Shown: positions 8,526 to 17,351 of the stretch, in pieces
Layout: each line of letters starts with the position of its first letter
Numbering within the stretch: the stretch's first letter is position 1
Source: Microvirga zambiensis WSM3693
Lineage (GTDB): Bacteria > Pseudomonadota > Alphaproteobacteria > Rhizobiales > Beijerinckiaceae
NCBI RefSeq assembly: GCF_016735695.1
Contig: NZ_JAERQD010000010.1
Coordinates: 62,001 to 126,000 of the forward strand
Reading direction: 5' to 3'
Length of the DNA stretch: 64,000 nt
Notes under the pieces: generated by a model
What the model saw: only the letters and a program-made list of their open reading frames with translations
Told to the model about the DNA's origin: nothing
The model's database searches: none
Made by a program: the position numbers and the translations under genes

Positions 8526-9278
8526 ATGGAGAAGCGTACTGCAGTAGTGACCGGCGCGGCAGGTACAATCGGCGGCGGGATCGTCGAGCAGTTGCTCAGG
8601 CACTCACGTCGCATCGTGATGGTCGATATCGATGGCGGTCGCCTTAACGAGGCCGCCGAACGCTTCCCGCGCGACAAAGTTACTGCGATCGACTGTGATA
8701 TTGGCGATGAATCCTCAGGAGCTCGTATCCGCGAGTTCATTGCCTCGCTCGGCTGGCGCCCTGCCGAAATTCTCATCAACAACGCCGGAATTTCCCCACG
8801 CCGCAATGGCCAGGTCGCAGGTGCCCTCGAGGTCAGCCTCGAGGAATGGAACCACACGATCCATGTCAATCTGACCGCAATGCTGCTTCTGGCCCGGGCA
8901 TTCATCCCGGATATGAAGGCTTCGGGATGGGGGCGCATTGTCAATTTCTCCTCGCGCGCGGGCCGCACCAATGTCGGCACCTCTGGTCCGGCCTATGTGA
9001 CCAGCAAGGCCGGCGTGTTGGGCTTGACGCGCTCGCTGGCCTGCGACTTCGCGTCGTATGGAATAACCTGCAATGCTATCGCGCCTGGGCTCGTCGATTC
9101 CGCAATGACACGAGCGCTTCCGCCGGAGCGCTTCAAGATGCTCCTCGACGGAACGCTTGTCGGCCGCCCGGGAACGGCAACGGAACTCGGTGCAACAGCC
9201 GCGTTCCTGGCGTCGGAGGAGGCCGGATTCATCACCGGTGCCTGTGTCGACGTCAACGGCGGCCGCTCAATGCTTTAG
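8526..9278 (+). CDS. SDR family oxidoreductase
   Basis: A 250-residue classical short-chain dehydrogenase/reductase. The NAD(P) motif TGAAGTIGG is at the N-terminus, NNAG follows near residue 85, and the catalytic YVTSK tetrad segment is near residue 157. A good ribosome site (GGGAGG) lies six bases before ATG 8526. In an operon with a MaoC hydratase and a crotonase, the likely role is 3-hydroxyacyl-CoA dehydrogenase of a beta-oxidation sequence (FabG/HSD10 type). Substrate not deducible. Confidence 0.85.
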   Translation: MEKRTAVVTGAAGTIGGGIVEQLLRHSRRIVMVDIDGGRLNEAAERFPRDKVTAIDCDIGDESSGARIREFIASLGWRPAEILINNAGISPRRNGQVAGALEVSLEEWNHTIHVNLTAMLLLARAFIPDMKASGWGRIVNFSSRAGRTNVGTSGPAYVTSKAGVLGLTRSLACDFASYGITCNAIAPGLVDSAMTRALPPERFKMLLDGTLVGRPGTATELGATAAFLASEEAGFITGACVDVNGGRSML

Positions 9279-9289
9279 GACGTGCAGAT

Positions 9290-10147
9290 ATGATCGATTA
9301 CGACAAGCTCATGAATCTGCGCATTCCGGAAGTGCGCGCGTCCTACAATTTCAAGGACTCCATTCTCTATGCGCTCGGTATCGGGCTTGGATACGACTCT
9401 CTGGACGAACGCCAGCTGGTTTATGTCTATGAGAAGAATCAGCAGATTTTCCCGACAACGCCGGTAGTGCTCGGCTCGCCTGGCTTCTGGATGCGCGATC
9501 TCGATACCGGCATCGACTGGACGAAGATCGTACATGGCGAGCAGACACTGCGAATTCATGCGCCGATGCCGGTCTCCGGAAACTTGGTCGCCCAATCGAG
9601 AGTCGTCGACATCATCGACAAGGGGGCGGGAAAGGGAGCTATCCTTTACTCGGCTCGCGAACTCCATGACGCGAATACGGGCGTGCATTACGCAACCGTC
9701 GGCAATGTCAGTTTCTGTCGCGGTGACGGAGGGTTCGGCGGCCCTCAGAAGTCGCAGCCGAAAGCTCCACCCGTGCCGGAGCGCGCACCGGATTATGCAG
9801 TCGATTTGCCGACGCGCCCGGAACAGGCACTGATCTATCGTCTGAGCTCGGACATGAACCCGCTTCATGCGGAGCCGGAATTCGCGCGCAAGGCGGGATT
9901 CGATAAGCCGATCCTGCACGGGCTTGCAACCTACGGGACCTGCGCGCATGCCGTTGTCGCTGCCGCCCTTGATTATGACGGGGCCCGGTTGAAGAGCTTC
10001 GATGCCCGATTCTCATCGATCGTCTTCCCGGGGGAGACGATCCGCACGGAGATTTGGCTTGAAGACGATGTCGTCCGGTTCCAAGCCAAAGTCGTCGAGC
10101 GCGATGCGCTCGTTCTTTCCAATGGTCGTGCAGAGATATCCCAATGA
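9290..10147 (+). CDS. MaoC-type (hydratase 2) enoyl-CoA hydratase
   Basis: A 285-residue double-hotdog enoyl-CoA hydratase 2, like the hydratase part of peroxisomal multifunctional enzyme 2. The C-terminal half carries the signature YRLSSDMNPLH (near residue 183), whose Asp and His are the catalytic pair in the family, and HGLATYGTCAH. Start set at ATG 9290, 11 bases after the SDR stop; the longer open frame back to 8846 overlaps that gene. It hydrates trans-2-enoyl-CoA to the (R)-3-hydroxy form. A crotonase (10144) with the opposite usual stereochemistry follows with a four-base overlap, suggesting two different substrates in one pathway. Confidence 0.88.
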   Translation: MIDYDKLMNLRIPEVRASYNFKDSILYALGIGLGYDSLDERQLVYVYEKNQQIFPTTPVVLGSPGFWMRDLDTGIDWTKIVHGEQTLRIHAPMPVSGNLVAQSRVVDIIDKGAGKGAILYSARELHDANTGVHYATVGNVSFCRGDGGFGGPQKSQPKAPPVPERAPDYAVDLPTRPEQALIYRLSSDMNPLHAEPEFARKAGFDKPILHGLATYGTCAHAVVAAALDYDGARLKSFDARFSSIVFPGETIRTEIWLEDDVVRFQAKVVERDALVLSNGRAEISQ

Positions 10148-10947
10148 CTGAGCAGCTAAGCGATGATGATAGGCCATTGGTCCTGTCCTCCAGAAAGGGC
10201 GACGTTGTCACGCTGACCCTGAACCGCCCGGAGGCGCTGAATGCCACCGTTCCCGGAATGGTACCCGCGCTCGCGCTGGCGTCCGATCATGCTGTTGACA
10301 GCGGAGCCCGGGCAATTGTTCTGACCGGCTCCGGACGCGCCTTCTGCGCTGGAGCTTTCCTCAAGGGTGGAGGTCAGAAGCCTGGGGAGAAGGACATGGG
10401 GGAGGGGCTGGAGAGGATTCTCAACCCTCTCATCGAGAAACTTCTGACGATTCCCGTGCCGATCGTCTCGGCGATCAACGGGCCAGCCGTCGGCGCCGGC
10501 GTCGGGCTGGCGCTCGTGGGAGACATTCTGATCGCGGCAAAGTCCGCATATTTCATGCTCGCTTTCTCAAAAGTAGGTCTCGTCGCAGATGCAGGCCTCA
10601 CGTGGCAACTTCCTCGCCTGGTCGGCCGTCAGCGGGCCCTGGAGATGATGTATCTCGCCGAGAAGGTTCCTGCCGATGAGGCACACCGTATCGGCATGGT
10701 GAACAGGGTTGTCGACGACGGAGATTTGGAGGCCGTCGCTGCCGATATAGCAGCGAGGATCGCAGCAGGTCCGACCGCGACCTATGCCGCCATTCGGCAG
10801 GGCGTAAAGCGCTCGCTCGAAAGCGACCTTGCCGCATCCCTGACGCAAGAAGCTGCGGCTCAGCGGGCCGCCGGGTTCCGTGCGGATTTTGTCGAAGGTG
10901 TCATGGCTTTTGCGGAGAAGCGGCCAGCTCGCTTCGTAGGGCGCTAG
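10144..10947 (+). CDS. enoyl-CoA hydratase/isomerase (crotonase family)
   Basis: A 267-residue crotonase. The oxyanion-hole region is visible as SGRAFCAGAFLKGGG (near residue 60-74) and the second glycine-rich loop as NGPAVGAGVGLALVGD. The first catalytic Glu position of classical hydratases near residue 115-140 is not obvious: the LAFSKVGLVADAGLTW stretch has Asp and no Glu there. It may therefore be an isomerase or ring/C-C hydrolase rather than a simple hydratase. The start overlaps the MaoC stop (ATGA). Confidence 0.85.
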   Translation: MTEQLSDDDRPLVLSSRKGDVVTLTLNRPEALNATVPGMVPALALASDHAVDSGARAIVLTGSGRAFCAGAFLKGGGQKPGEKDMGEGLERILNPLIEKLLTIPVPIVSAINGPAVGAGVGLALVGDILIAAKSAYFMLAFSKVGLVADAGLTWQLPRLVGRQRALEMMYLAEKVPADEAHRIGMVNRVVDDGDLEAVAADIAARIAAGPTATYAAIRQGVKRSLESDLAASLTQEAAAQRAAGFRADFVEGVMAFAEKRPARFVGR

Positions 10948-10950
10948 GCC

Positions 10951-11955
10951 ATGCCGCTGCCATCCTTGTTGAGGAACCTTCGGCTGCCCCTGATCGGGGC
11001 GCCCATGTTCATCGTCTCCGGCCCGGATCTCGTCATTGCTCAGTGCAAGTCCGGAGTTGTAGGCTCGTTTCCGGCCCTCAATGCGCGCGAGAAGGAAGGC
11101 GAACCGGTTCAGCTTGAACTCTGGCTTCAGCGGATCAATGAGGAACTCGACCGTCATAACCAAGAAAGTCCGGAAAATCCCGCTGCGCCTTTCGCCGTCA
11201 ACCTGATCGTCCATCGGTCGAATATCCGCCTGGAACGCGATATCGAGATCCTTACACGCTGGAAAGTACCGATCTGGATCACGTCGCTCGGTGCTCGTCC
11301 CGATGTGAACGCTGCGGCGCATGCCGCGGGCGCCATCACGCTGCATGACGTGATCAACGATCGCTTCGCCCGCAAAGCGATCGAAAAGGGGGCCGATGGT
11401 CTCATTGCGGTTGCCGCCGGTGCGGGCGGCCATGCAGGTGCACTCTCGCCGTTCGCTTTGATCCAGGAGATCCGAGGTTGGTATGATGGCCCGCTTGCGC
11501 TCTCCGGCGCGATCGCGCGCGGAGATGCTATTCTGGCCGCACAAGCGCTAGGCGCAGATCTCGCCTATGTCGGGTCGGCCTTCATCGCCACGAGAGAGGC
11601 GAATGCGACCGCCGGCCACAAACAGGCTATCGTCGATGCGGCTGCGTCGGACATTCTCTACACGGACTACTTTACCGGGGTTCACGGTAACTACCTTGCC
11701 CCCTCGATCCGCGCGGCCGGTCTCGACCCGGATGCCTTGCCGAAGCGAGAGGGGAATCTCGATTTCTCGGCCAAGAGCGAAAAGCCGAAGGCATGGCGGG
11801 ATATATGGGGCGCAGGGCAAGGTGTCGGCGCTCTGACTTCAGTCGTGCCCGCTGCCGATCTCATCAATCGACTGCATCGTGAATACCGGGCCGCAGCTCA
11901 CCGCATCGCCGAACTGGGATTTGCAGCAAGGGAATTGGAAAGCACACCGGCATGA
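10951..11955 (+). CDS. nitronate monooxygenase-like flavoprotein
   Basis: A 334-residue TIM-barrel FMN protein of the nitronate monooxygenase / 2-nitropropane dioxygenase family. The FMN-phosphate motif appears as AGAGGHAGALSPFALIQEI, and GAPMFIVSGPDLVIA is at the N-terminus. It starts three bases after the crotonase stop and its end overlaps the ligase start (ATGA), so it is firmly within a CoA-thioester operon. Family members in steroid catabolism (IpdC) and fatty acid synthesis (FabK) act on acyl-CoA or acyl-ACP compounds. I infer an acyl-CoA redox role, not nitroalkane oxidation. Confidence 0.8.
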   Translation: MPLPSLLRNLRLPLIGAPMFIVSGPDLVIAQCKSGVVGSFPALNAREKEGEPVQLELWLQRINEELDRHNQESPENPAAPFAVNLIVHRSNIRLERDIEILTRWKVPIWITSLGARPDVNAAAHAAGAITLHDVINDRFARKAIEKGADGLIAVAAGAGGHAGALSPFALIQEIRGWYDGPLALSGAIARGDAILAAQALGADLAYVGSAFIATREANATAGHKQAIVDAAASDILYTDYFTGVHGNYLAPSIRAAGLDPDALPKREGNLDFSAKSEKPKAWRDIWGAGQGVGALTSVVPAADLINRLHREYRAAAHRIAELGFAARELESTPA

Positions 11956-13610
11956 GAATCCACGTCGATCGTCCTTGGCTGAAGCACTATCCCGAAGGCG
12001 TCAGCCGCAGTTTTGACCCGCAGCCGATGACCCTTCCGCAATTCCTTGCGGAATCCGTTGAAAGGTTCGCGGAGCGCCCGGCCATCGAGTACTTCGGTCA
12101 CACATTGAGTTACTCTGACCTCGGTGAAGAGGTGGCCGTGGCTGCCGAGGTTCTTCGCAGGGCAGACGTGCAGAAGGGGGATCGTGTCGGCATATTCCTG
12201 CCCAACTGCCCGCAGCACCCATTCTTCTTCTTCGGCACTCAGTTCGCAGGCGGGGCTGCGGTTCATCTGTCGCCTCTCGATGCCATCCGTGAATCCGAGC
12301 ATAAACTCAGGGACAGCGGCGCGCGCGTGCTCGTGACGCTCTCGACCAAAGCTTTCGCCGAGAAGGCGATGGAACTTCTGAGACGTGGTGCCGTCGAGAG
12401 GGTCATCGTCTGCGAGGACCCCGTATCGGCTGCCGCAGAGGGAGCCATCGGCGACTTGCCGAAAGGATTTGTGCGCTACAATGAGCTCGCTGCAGGTGCC
12501 AGCAGAGAGCTGGTTGTTCCCGACAGGGATCCGCAGGAATTGGCGCTGCTGCAATATACTGGAGGGACAACGGGTCTGCCGAAAGGCGCCATGCTGTCCC
12601 AGCGCAACATCACGGCAGGAACGCTGATCGCGGTGGAGTGGTGGAAGAAAGCGCCAGGTGGCGGGCCGGACAATATCTATCTGTGCTATTCGCCTTTGTT
12701 CCATGCACTCGGCCTGACCGGGTTGTTGCGCCGGTTGCGAGAGGGCGCGCTCAGCATCATCCGTCAGCGCTTCGATGTGGAGGATGCCCTCGATCTGATC
12801 GAGAAGCGGCGAATCTCGACATTTGCCGGCGTTCCAACCATGTGGATTGCCATCGCCAATTTTCCCGGCATCGAGAAGCGAGATCTATCGAGCCTCCTGT
12901 ATCTTGGCTCCGGGGCAGCTCCCCTGCCTCTGGAGGTGTCACGCCGGCTTGAGTCCCTGACCGGACATCGATTGCGTGGCGGATGGGGCATGACCGAGCT
13001 CGGTGGCGCAACGACCATCCCAAGAGAGTGGCCCCGGGAAAAGAACGGAACTGTTGGAATTCCTCTTCCCGGAATCGACATGCAGATCGTCGCTGCCGAT
13101 GACCCGCGGAAAGTCCTGCAGGCCGGTGAGGTTGGGGAACTGCGCGTGCGTGGGCCATGCGTCATGTCCGGGTATTGGAACAAGTCGGAGGAGACGAAAA
13201 ATGTCTTCGTCGATGGTTGGCTTATGACCGGTGATATCGCCCATATGGACGCAGACGGCTATTTCTACATCGTGGATCGTAAAAAGGACCTGATCCTTTC
13301 CGGCGGTTTCAATGTCTATCCACTTACCATCGAGAATGCCGTCATGGAGCACCCGTCGGTTGCGGAAGCGATGGCAATCGGTGTGCCGGACGATTATCGG
13401 GGTGAATCGGCTAAGATCTTCGTGGTGCTGCGTCCGCAGGCGTCGGAATTTACGATCGAGGAACTGCAAGTCTTTCTCAAGGACAAGCTGGGACGTCACG
13501 AGATGCCTCGCTTGCTCGCGTTCCTCCCTGAGATCCCCAAGACGTCGGTTGGCAAGTACTCGCGAAAGATGCTCCGCGACAAGGTTTTGCTGGAAGCGAC
13601 CGTAGGCTGA
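11952..13610 (+). CDS. AMP-forming acyl-CoA ligase (1)
   Basis: A 552-residue adenylate-forming enzyme, full length for fatty/aryl acyl-CoA synthetases. The P-loop is YTGGTTGLPKGAM (near residue 200), the A5 motif is GGWGMTELGG, the A7/A8 region is DGWLMTGDIA followed by DRKKDLILSGGFNVYP, and the A10 lysine is in KTSVGKYSRK. It makes an acyl-CoA via an acyl-adenylate. It ends the second operon and is followed by a hairpin (13624-13660). It is less similar to the two ligases at 22862 and 29123 than they are to each other. Confidence 0.9.
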   Translation: MRIHVDRPWLKHYPEGVSRSFDPQPMTLPQFLAESVERFAERPAIEYFGHTLSYSDLGEEVAVAAEVLRRADVQKGDRVGIFLPNCPQHPFFFFGTQFAGGAAVHLSPLDAIRESEHKLRDSGARVLVTLSTKAFAEKAMELLRRGAVERVIVCEDPVSAAAEGAIGDLPKGFVRYNELAAGASRELVVPDRDPQELALLQYTGGTTGLPKGAMLSQRNITAGTLIAVEWWKKAPGGGPDNIYLCYSPLFHALGLTGLLRRLREGALSIIRQRFDVEDALDLIEKRRISTFAGVPTMWIAIANFPGIEKRDLSSLLYLGSGAAPLPLEVSRRLESLTGHRLRGGWGMTELGGATTIPREWPREKNGTVGIPLPGIDMQIVAADDPRKVLQAGEVGELRVRGPCVMSGYWNKSEETKNVFVDGWLMTGDIAHMDADGYFYIVDRKKDLILSGGFNVYPLTIENAVMEHPSVAEAMAIGVPDDYRGESAKIFVVLRPQASEFTIEELQVFLKDKLGRHEMPRLLAFLPEIPKTSVGKYSRKMLRDKVLLEATVG

Positions 13611-13623
13611 AAGTTCCGGCCCG

Positions 13624-13660
13624 ATCCAGTCAGTCGATCTGCCTTCCCGGCTGACTGGAT
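13624..13660 (+). terminator. hairpin after the second operon
   Basis: Perfect 10-base arms ATCCAGTCAG and CTGACTGGAT separated by 17 bases, starting 14 bases after the ligase stop. There is no T tract. It is a plausible end of the 7328-13610 unit. From here to the promoter module at 13777 I see nothing else. Confidence 0.45.
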
Positions 13661-13776
13661 TGGCAATGGTGCCTGCAATGTCGCCGAAATAATAAGATCG
13701 CGGCGATCGGCATAGAGTCTCGCGGGCAAAGAAGGTGCCATTTCAGTGATGGCAACAGACCTTCTTGAAACGCAGT

Positions 13777-13816
13777 CATATGGTTTGGCTATAATACGAA
13801 AACTATCTCCTATTGG
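13777..13816 (+). promoter_or_regulatory. dyad plus TATTGG module before binding protein 2
   Basis: CATATG at 13777, TATAAT 13 bp later at 13790 and TATTGG 21 bp later at 13811. The last box and its flanks (CTCCTATTGGAAA) are identical to those at 15693-15705. The dyad CATA-N9-TATA contains the LysR-type T-N11-A core. The TATTGG box lies 64 bases before the start codon. Confidence 0.6.
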
Positions 13817-13879
13817 AAAACGGATCCGCAGAGGGGCGATGCTCAAGGCGTGGATCTGAGTATCCAAGGGAGGACATCA

Positions 13880-15448
13880 ATGATCGCGAAACTCTGTGGC
13901 GGGGCCTTGCCGGCCTTGCTTGCAACATCGGTGGGGCTGGCGACCCCAGGCCTCGCACAGGACAAGAACGAAACACTCGTCGTCGGCTTCACGAATGAAG
14001 CGGTCACGCTGGATCCGAGCAAGATGGCCGGCACGGCCGACCGCTTCTTCCTATTTCAGATGTTCGAGCTCCTCGTTCAACCTGACAGGGATGGAAAGAC
14101 GATCCCGTGGCTTGCCGAGAGCTGGAACGTCGTCGAAGAGAATGGCAAGAACCGCATCGACGTGACACTACGGCCGGGACTCAAATTTCATAACGGCGAT
14201 CCCGTCACCAGCGAGGATTTCGAGTTTTCCTTTCAGCGCGAATCCAATCCGCAGATATCGCGTGGCGCGTCGCGCCATACCAAGGTCGAACGGTTTGAGG
14301 TCATCGATGACCGCCGCTTCAGCATTCATTTCAAGGAACCTGATGGCGGCTATATCGCCAGCTATCTGCATCTCACAGCACTTCCAAAGAAATATTTCCA
14401 GAAGGTGGGAGATCAAGGCTTCCTCAAGCACCCGATTGGAACCGGCCCCTGGAAGTTCGTGTCGAGAAAACCGGGTGAGGAATTACAGCTGACCTTGAAT
14501 GAAGATTATTGGAACAAGGACCATAGGCCGACAGTCAAGAACCTCGTCATTCGCGTCATCCCCGAGGAGCTGACGCGGGTTGCCGCCTTCCGCAACGGGG
14601 AGGTGGACTGGATTGACAATGTCCCGCTGCCGCTCGTGGCTGAGTTTAAAAAGATGAACGGTGTCAAAACCTTCAGCACTCATAGCGGCAACAATCTTTA
14701 TTTCGATTTCCCGCAGCACAACACAAAGTCGCCTTTCCATGATGTCCGCGTTCGCCAAGCCGTCGCCATGGGCTTCGACATGGATGCCATCATCAAGAAT
14801 GTGCTCTATGGGCAGGGTAGGCGGTATACGGGGATCGGAACATCGAGTTCCGGCTATGATGCGGCCGTCAAACCCTACGCCTATGATCCGGTGAAGGCGA
14901 AGGAGCTGCTTGCTGCTGCCGGCTACCCGAACGGCTTCGATACGCCGTGCTACAACATGACGACGCAACGCGAGCCGTCGATCAAGGAGATGGGCGAAGC
15001 TGTCTATGCCTATCTGCAGACGATCGGCGTGCGCTGCCAAATCCGAAATGTCGAGTACGGCGCCTGGATCGACCTGATCAAGCGGAGCAACAGCAAGCTG
15101 GATGGAATCACCACCAACATGTCCTCTCAAGGGATACCTGCCGATCCTGGCAACTCCTGGGCTGCGATCCTGCACAGCTATGATTCGGAACAGGGCTTTG
15201 GCGCGTACTCCCATACCGCAGACAAAAAAATGGACCAGTATGTCGAGCAGCTTCAATCGACCATGGATGCGCAGAAGCGGGCTGAGGTGATCCGCGAGGC
15301 AGGGCGCTACAGGTACGAAAATGTGCTTGCAGGCATTCCTACCTACGAGCCGATCATGACGATGGCCTGGCGCGACAATGTGGACTTCAAGCCCTGGCCA
15401 TTCCCTGGCTACTGGCGGGCGTTCCAGGAGGTCGGCCTTAAAAACTGA
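13880..15448 (+). CDS. ABC transporter family-5 solute-binding protein, paralogue 2
   Basis: A 522-residue periplasmic SBP_bac_5 protein. Start chosen at ATG 13880 with GGGAGG ahead; ten extra codons are open upstream. The signal peptide covers roughly residues 1-27, ending GLAQ. It is very close to the next protein (15764): blocks such as SFQRESNP, GTGPWKFVS and RQAVAMGFDMDAI recur, and the two genes share 64-bp and 92-bp identical DNA stretches. It is more distant from the proteins at 467 and 17460. It has its own promoter module and a following hairpin, so it looks like a monocistronic, separately dosed receptor feeding the transporter at 19063-22865. Confidence 0.9.
   Translation: MIAKLCGGALPALLATSVGLATPGLAQDKNETLVVGFTNEAVTLDPSKMAGTADRFFLFQMFELLVQPDRDGKTIPWLAESWNVVEENGKNRIDVTLRPGLKFHNGDPVTSEDFEFSFQRESNPQISRGASRHTKVERFEVIDDRRFSIHFKEPDGGYIASYLHLTALPKKYFQKVGDQGFLKHPIGTGPWKFVSRKPGEELQLTLNEDYWNKDHRPTVKNLVIRVIPEELTRVAAFRNGEVDWIDNVPLPLVAEFKKMNGVKTFSTHSGNNLYFDFPQHNTKSPFHDVRVRQAVAMGFDMDAIIKNVLYGQGRRYTGIGTSSSGYDAAVKPYAYDPVKAKELLAAAGYPNGFDTPCYNMTTQREPSIKEMGEAVYAYLQTIGVRCQIRNVEYGAWIDLIKRSNSKLDGITTNMSSQGIPADPGNSWAAILHSYDSEQGFGAYSHTADKKMDQYVEQLQSTMDAQKRAEVIREAGRYRYENVLAGIPTYEPIMTMAWRDNVDFKPWPFPGYWRAFQEVGLKN
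14735..14798 (+). repeat. 64-bp tract identical to 16619-16682
   Basis: Inside binding-protein gene 2, this stretch is base-for-base identical to 16619-16682 in gene 3, while the flanking sequence differs at third positions. It encodes the FHDVRVRQAVAMGF region. Such islands point to recent duplication with gene conversion. Confidence 0.8.
14888..14979 (+). repeat. 92-bp tract identical to 16772-16863
   Basis: A second perfect identity block between binding-protein genes 2 and 3, encoding the segment around AAGYPNGFDTPCYNMTT. Differences resume immediately on both sides. The distance between the two identical blocks is the same in both genes. Confidence 0.8.
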
Positions 15449-15457
15449 ATGGATTGC

Positions 15458-15486
15458 GGCGGAAAAGCCTGAGATGCTTTTCCGCC
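15458..15486 (+). terminator. hairpin after binding protein 2
   Basis: Perfect 11-base arms GGCGGAAAAGC and GCTTTTCCGCC around a seven-base loop, ten bases after the stop codon. There is no T tract beyond. Likely terminator or 3' stabiliser. The rest of 15487-15662 shows no gene or other element I can support. Confidence 0.55.
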
Positions 15487-15662
15487 CGGTTCTGCTGGGA
15501 TCTAAGCGGCCGCATGCAGGCCACGCCCGCAAGCTCTTAAGCAATCACCAATCCCCCAGGATCCGATGGCCACGGGTAGCAGGCGAAATGCTGCATTGGC
15601 CATCGGTTTCTTCGTTCTACTCCATAGACATATGTTCTTCGCCGTCATCGGCAGCGCCGAGC

Positions 15663-15702
15663 CATAAGGTGTCTGTATAGGCAGAAAGCGAACTCCTATT
15701 GG
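15663..15702 (+). promoter_or_regulatory. dyad plus TATTGG module before binding protein 3
   Basis: CATAAG at 15663, TATAGG 13 bp later at 15676 and TATTGG 21 bp later at 15697, with an extra CCTATAGG palindrome just downstream (15706-15713). Spacing is identical to the modules at 284, 7235 and 13777. TATTGG is 62 bases before the start codon. Confidence 0.6.
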
Positions 15703-15763
15703 AAACCTATAGGGAGAATGGGGGAAGCTCGATCATAGAATTATTGAAATATGGGAGGACGTG

Positions 15764-17335
15764 ATGGCGGCGAAGATCCGCAACTGCTTTGCAGTGGGAT
15801 TGCTTGCATCCTCGATCGCCTTTGTCGGATCAGCTTTTGCCCTGGCCGCAAAGGACACGCTGGTCGTGGGCTTCACGAATGAGGCCACAACGCTCGATCC
15901 CAACAAGGTGGCCGGCACCGCCGACCGCTTCTTCCTTTATCAGATGTTCGAGCTCCTTGTTCAGCCGGACCGCGATGGCAAGCCGATGCCCTGGCTTGCC
16001 GAGAGCTGGAACGTTGTGGAGGAGAACGGCAAGACCCGCATCGACGTGACACTCCGTCCTGGGGTCCGGTTTCACAACGGCGACCCACTCACCAGCGAGG
16101 ATTTCGAATATTCTTTCCAGCGTGAATCCGATCCCAAAGTTTCCCGGGTCGCCTCGCGCCATCGGAAAGTCGAGCGGTTCGAGGTTATCGACGATCGCCG
16201 CTTCAGCATTCACTTCAGCGAGCCGGACGGGAACTATGTCGCAAGCTTCCTCCACCTCGCGGCCGTGCCTAAGAAATATATCCTGAAAGTGGGCGAAGAG
16301 GGATTCAACAAGGCGCCGATCGGAACCGGGCCTTGGAAGTTCGTGTCGCGAAAGCAGGGCGATGAATTGCGGCTCGCCCTGAATGAAGATTATTGGAATA
16401 AGGATCATAGGCCGACGGTCAAGAACCTCGTCATCAAGGTCATTCCCGAGGAGTTGACGCGGGTCGCCGCCTTCAAGAGCGGCGAAGTCGACTGGATCGA
16501 TAACGTGCCTCTGCCGCTGGTCCAGGAATTCAAGTCGATGAAGGGCGTCACGACGCTCAGCGTAAACGGCGGCAACAATCTCTATTTCGATTTCCCGCAG
16601 CACAACACGAAGTCGCCCTTCCATGATGTCCGCGTTCGCCAAGCCGTCGCCATGGGCTTCGACATGGATGCCATCATCAAGAGCGTACTTTACGGGCAGG
16701 GCAGGCGCTATACAGGGGTAGGGACCTCAAGCCCGGCCTACGACCCGAGCATCAAGCCCTATGCCTATGACCCGGTGAAGGCGAAGGAGCTGCTTGCTGC
16801 TGCCGGCTACCCGAACGGCTTCGATACGCCGTGCTACAACATGACGACGCAACGCGAGCCGTCCATCAAGGAGGTGGGCGAGGCCGTCTACGCCTATCTG
16901 CAGACGATCGGCGTGCGCTGCCAGATCCGCAACGTCGAGTACGGCGCCTGGGTCGATCTGATCCGGCGCAACAGCAACAAGCTCGATGGTATCACCACCA
17001 ACATGTCGGCTCAGGGCATCCCCGCGGATCCCGGCAATACATGGGCGTCGTCCACACTGCACAGCTACCAGCCGAACGAGGGTTTCGGTGCTTATTCTCA
17101 TACCTCTGATGCAAAGGCCGATGAGATGGTCGAAAAGCTCCAGGTGACGATGGAGCCGGAGAAACGCGACGTGCTGATCAAGGAGATCGCACGCTACAAG
17201 TATCAGAACCTGCTCGGTGGAATTCCGACATACGAGCCCGTCATGACGATGGCCTGGCGTGACAATGTGGATTTCAAGCCTTGGCCATTCCCCGGTTATT
17301 GGCGGGCGTTCCAGGAGATCGGCTTCAAGAACTAA
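15764..17335 (+). CDS. ABC transporter family-5 solute-binding protein, paralogue 3
   Basis: A 523-residue periplasmic SBP_bac_5 protein, near-duplicate of paralogue 2. Start chosen at ATG 15764, five bases from GGGAGG (15753-15758); a GTG at 15761 is too close. The signal peptide is about residues 1-26, ending SAFALAA. Differences from paralogue 2 are scattered and include loop residues (for example the SVNGGNN and SSTLHSYQPNEGFG segments), which may tune ligand choice. It is followed by a hairpin and then by paralogue 4. Confidence 0.9.
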   Translation: MAAKIRNCFAVGLLASSIAFVGSAFALAAKDTLVVGFTNEATTLDPNKVAGTADRFFLYQMFELLVQPDRDGKPMPWLAESWNVVEENGKTRIDVTLRPGVRFHNGDPLTSEDFEYSFQRESDPKVSRVASRHRKVERFEVIDDRRFSIHFSEPDGNYVASFLHLAAVPKKYILKVGEEGFNKAPIGTGPWKFVSRKQGDELRLALNEDYWNKDHRPTVKNLVIKVIPEELTRVAAFKSGEVDWIDNVPLPLVQEFKSMKGVTTLSVNGGNNLYFDFPQHNTKSPFHDVRVRQAVAMGFDMDAIIKSVLYGQGRRYTGVGTSSPAYDPSIKPYAYDPVKAKELLAAAGYPNGFDTPCYNMTTQREPSIKEVGEAVYAYLQTIGVRCQIRNVEYGAWVDLIRRNSNKLDGITTNMSAQGIPADPGNTWASSTLHSYQPNEGFGAYSHTSDAKADEMVEKLQVTMEPEKRDVLIKEIARYKYQNLLGGIPTYEPVMTMAWRDNVDFKPWPFPGYWRAFQEIGFKN

Positions 17336-17351
17336 GGCTGTGCCTCGAAAG

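Noticed and set aside
8846..9289. N-terminal extension of the MaoC hydratase frame
   Set aside because: It overlaps the SDR gene, which has intact motifs; the hydratase fold begins at ATG 9290.
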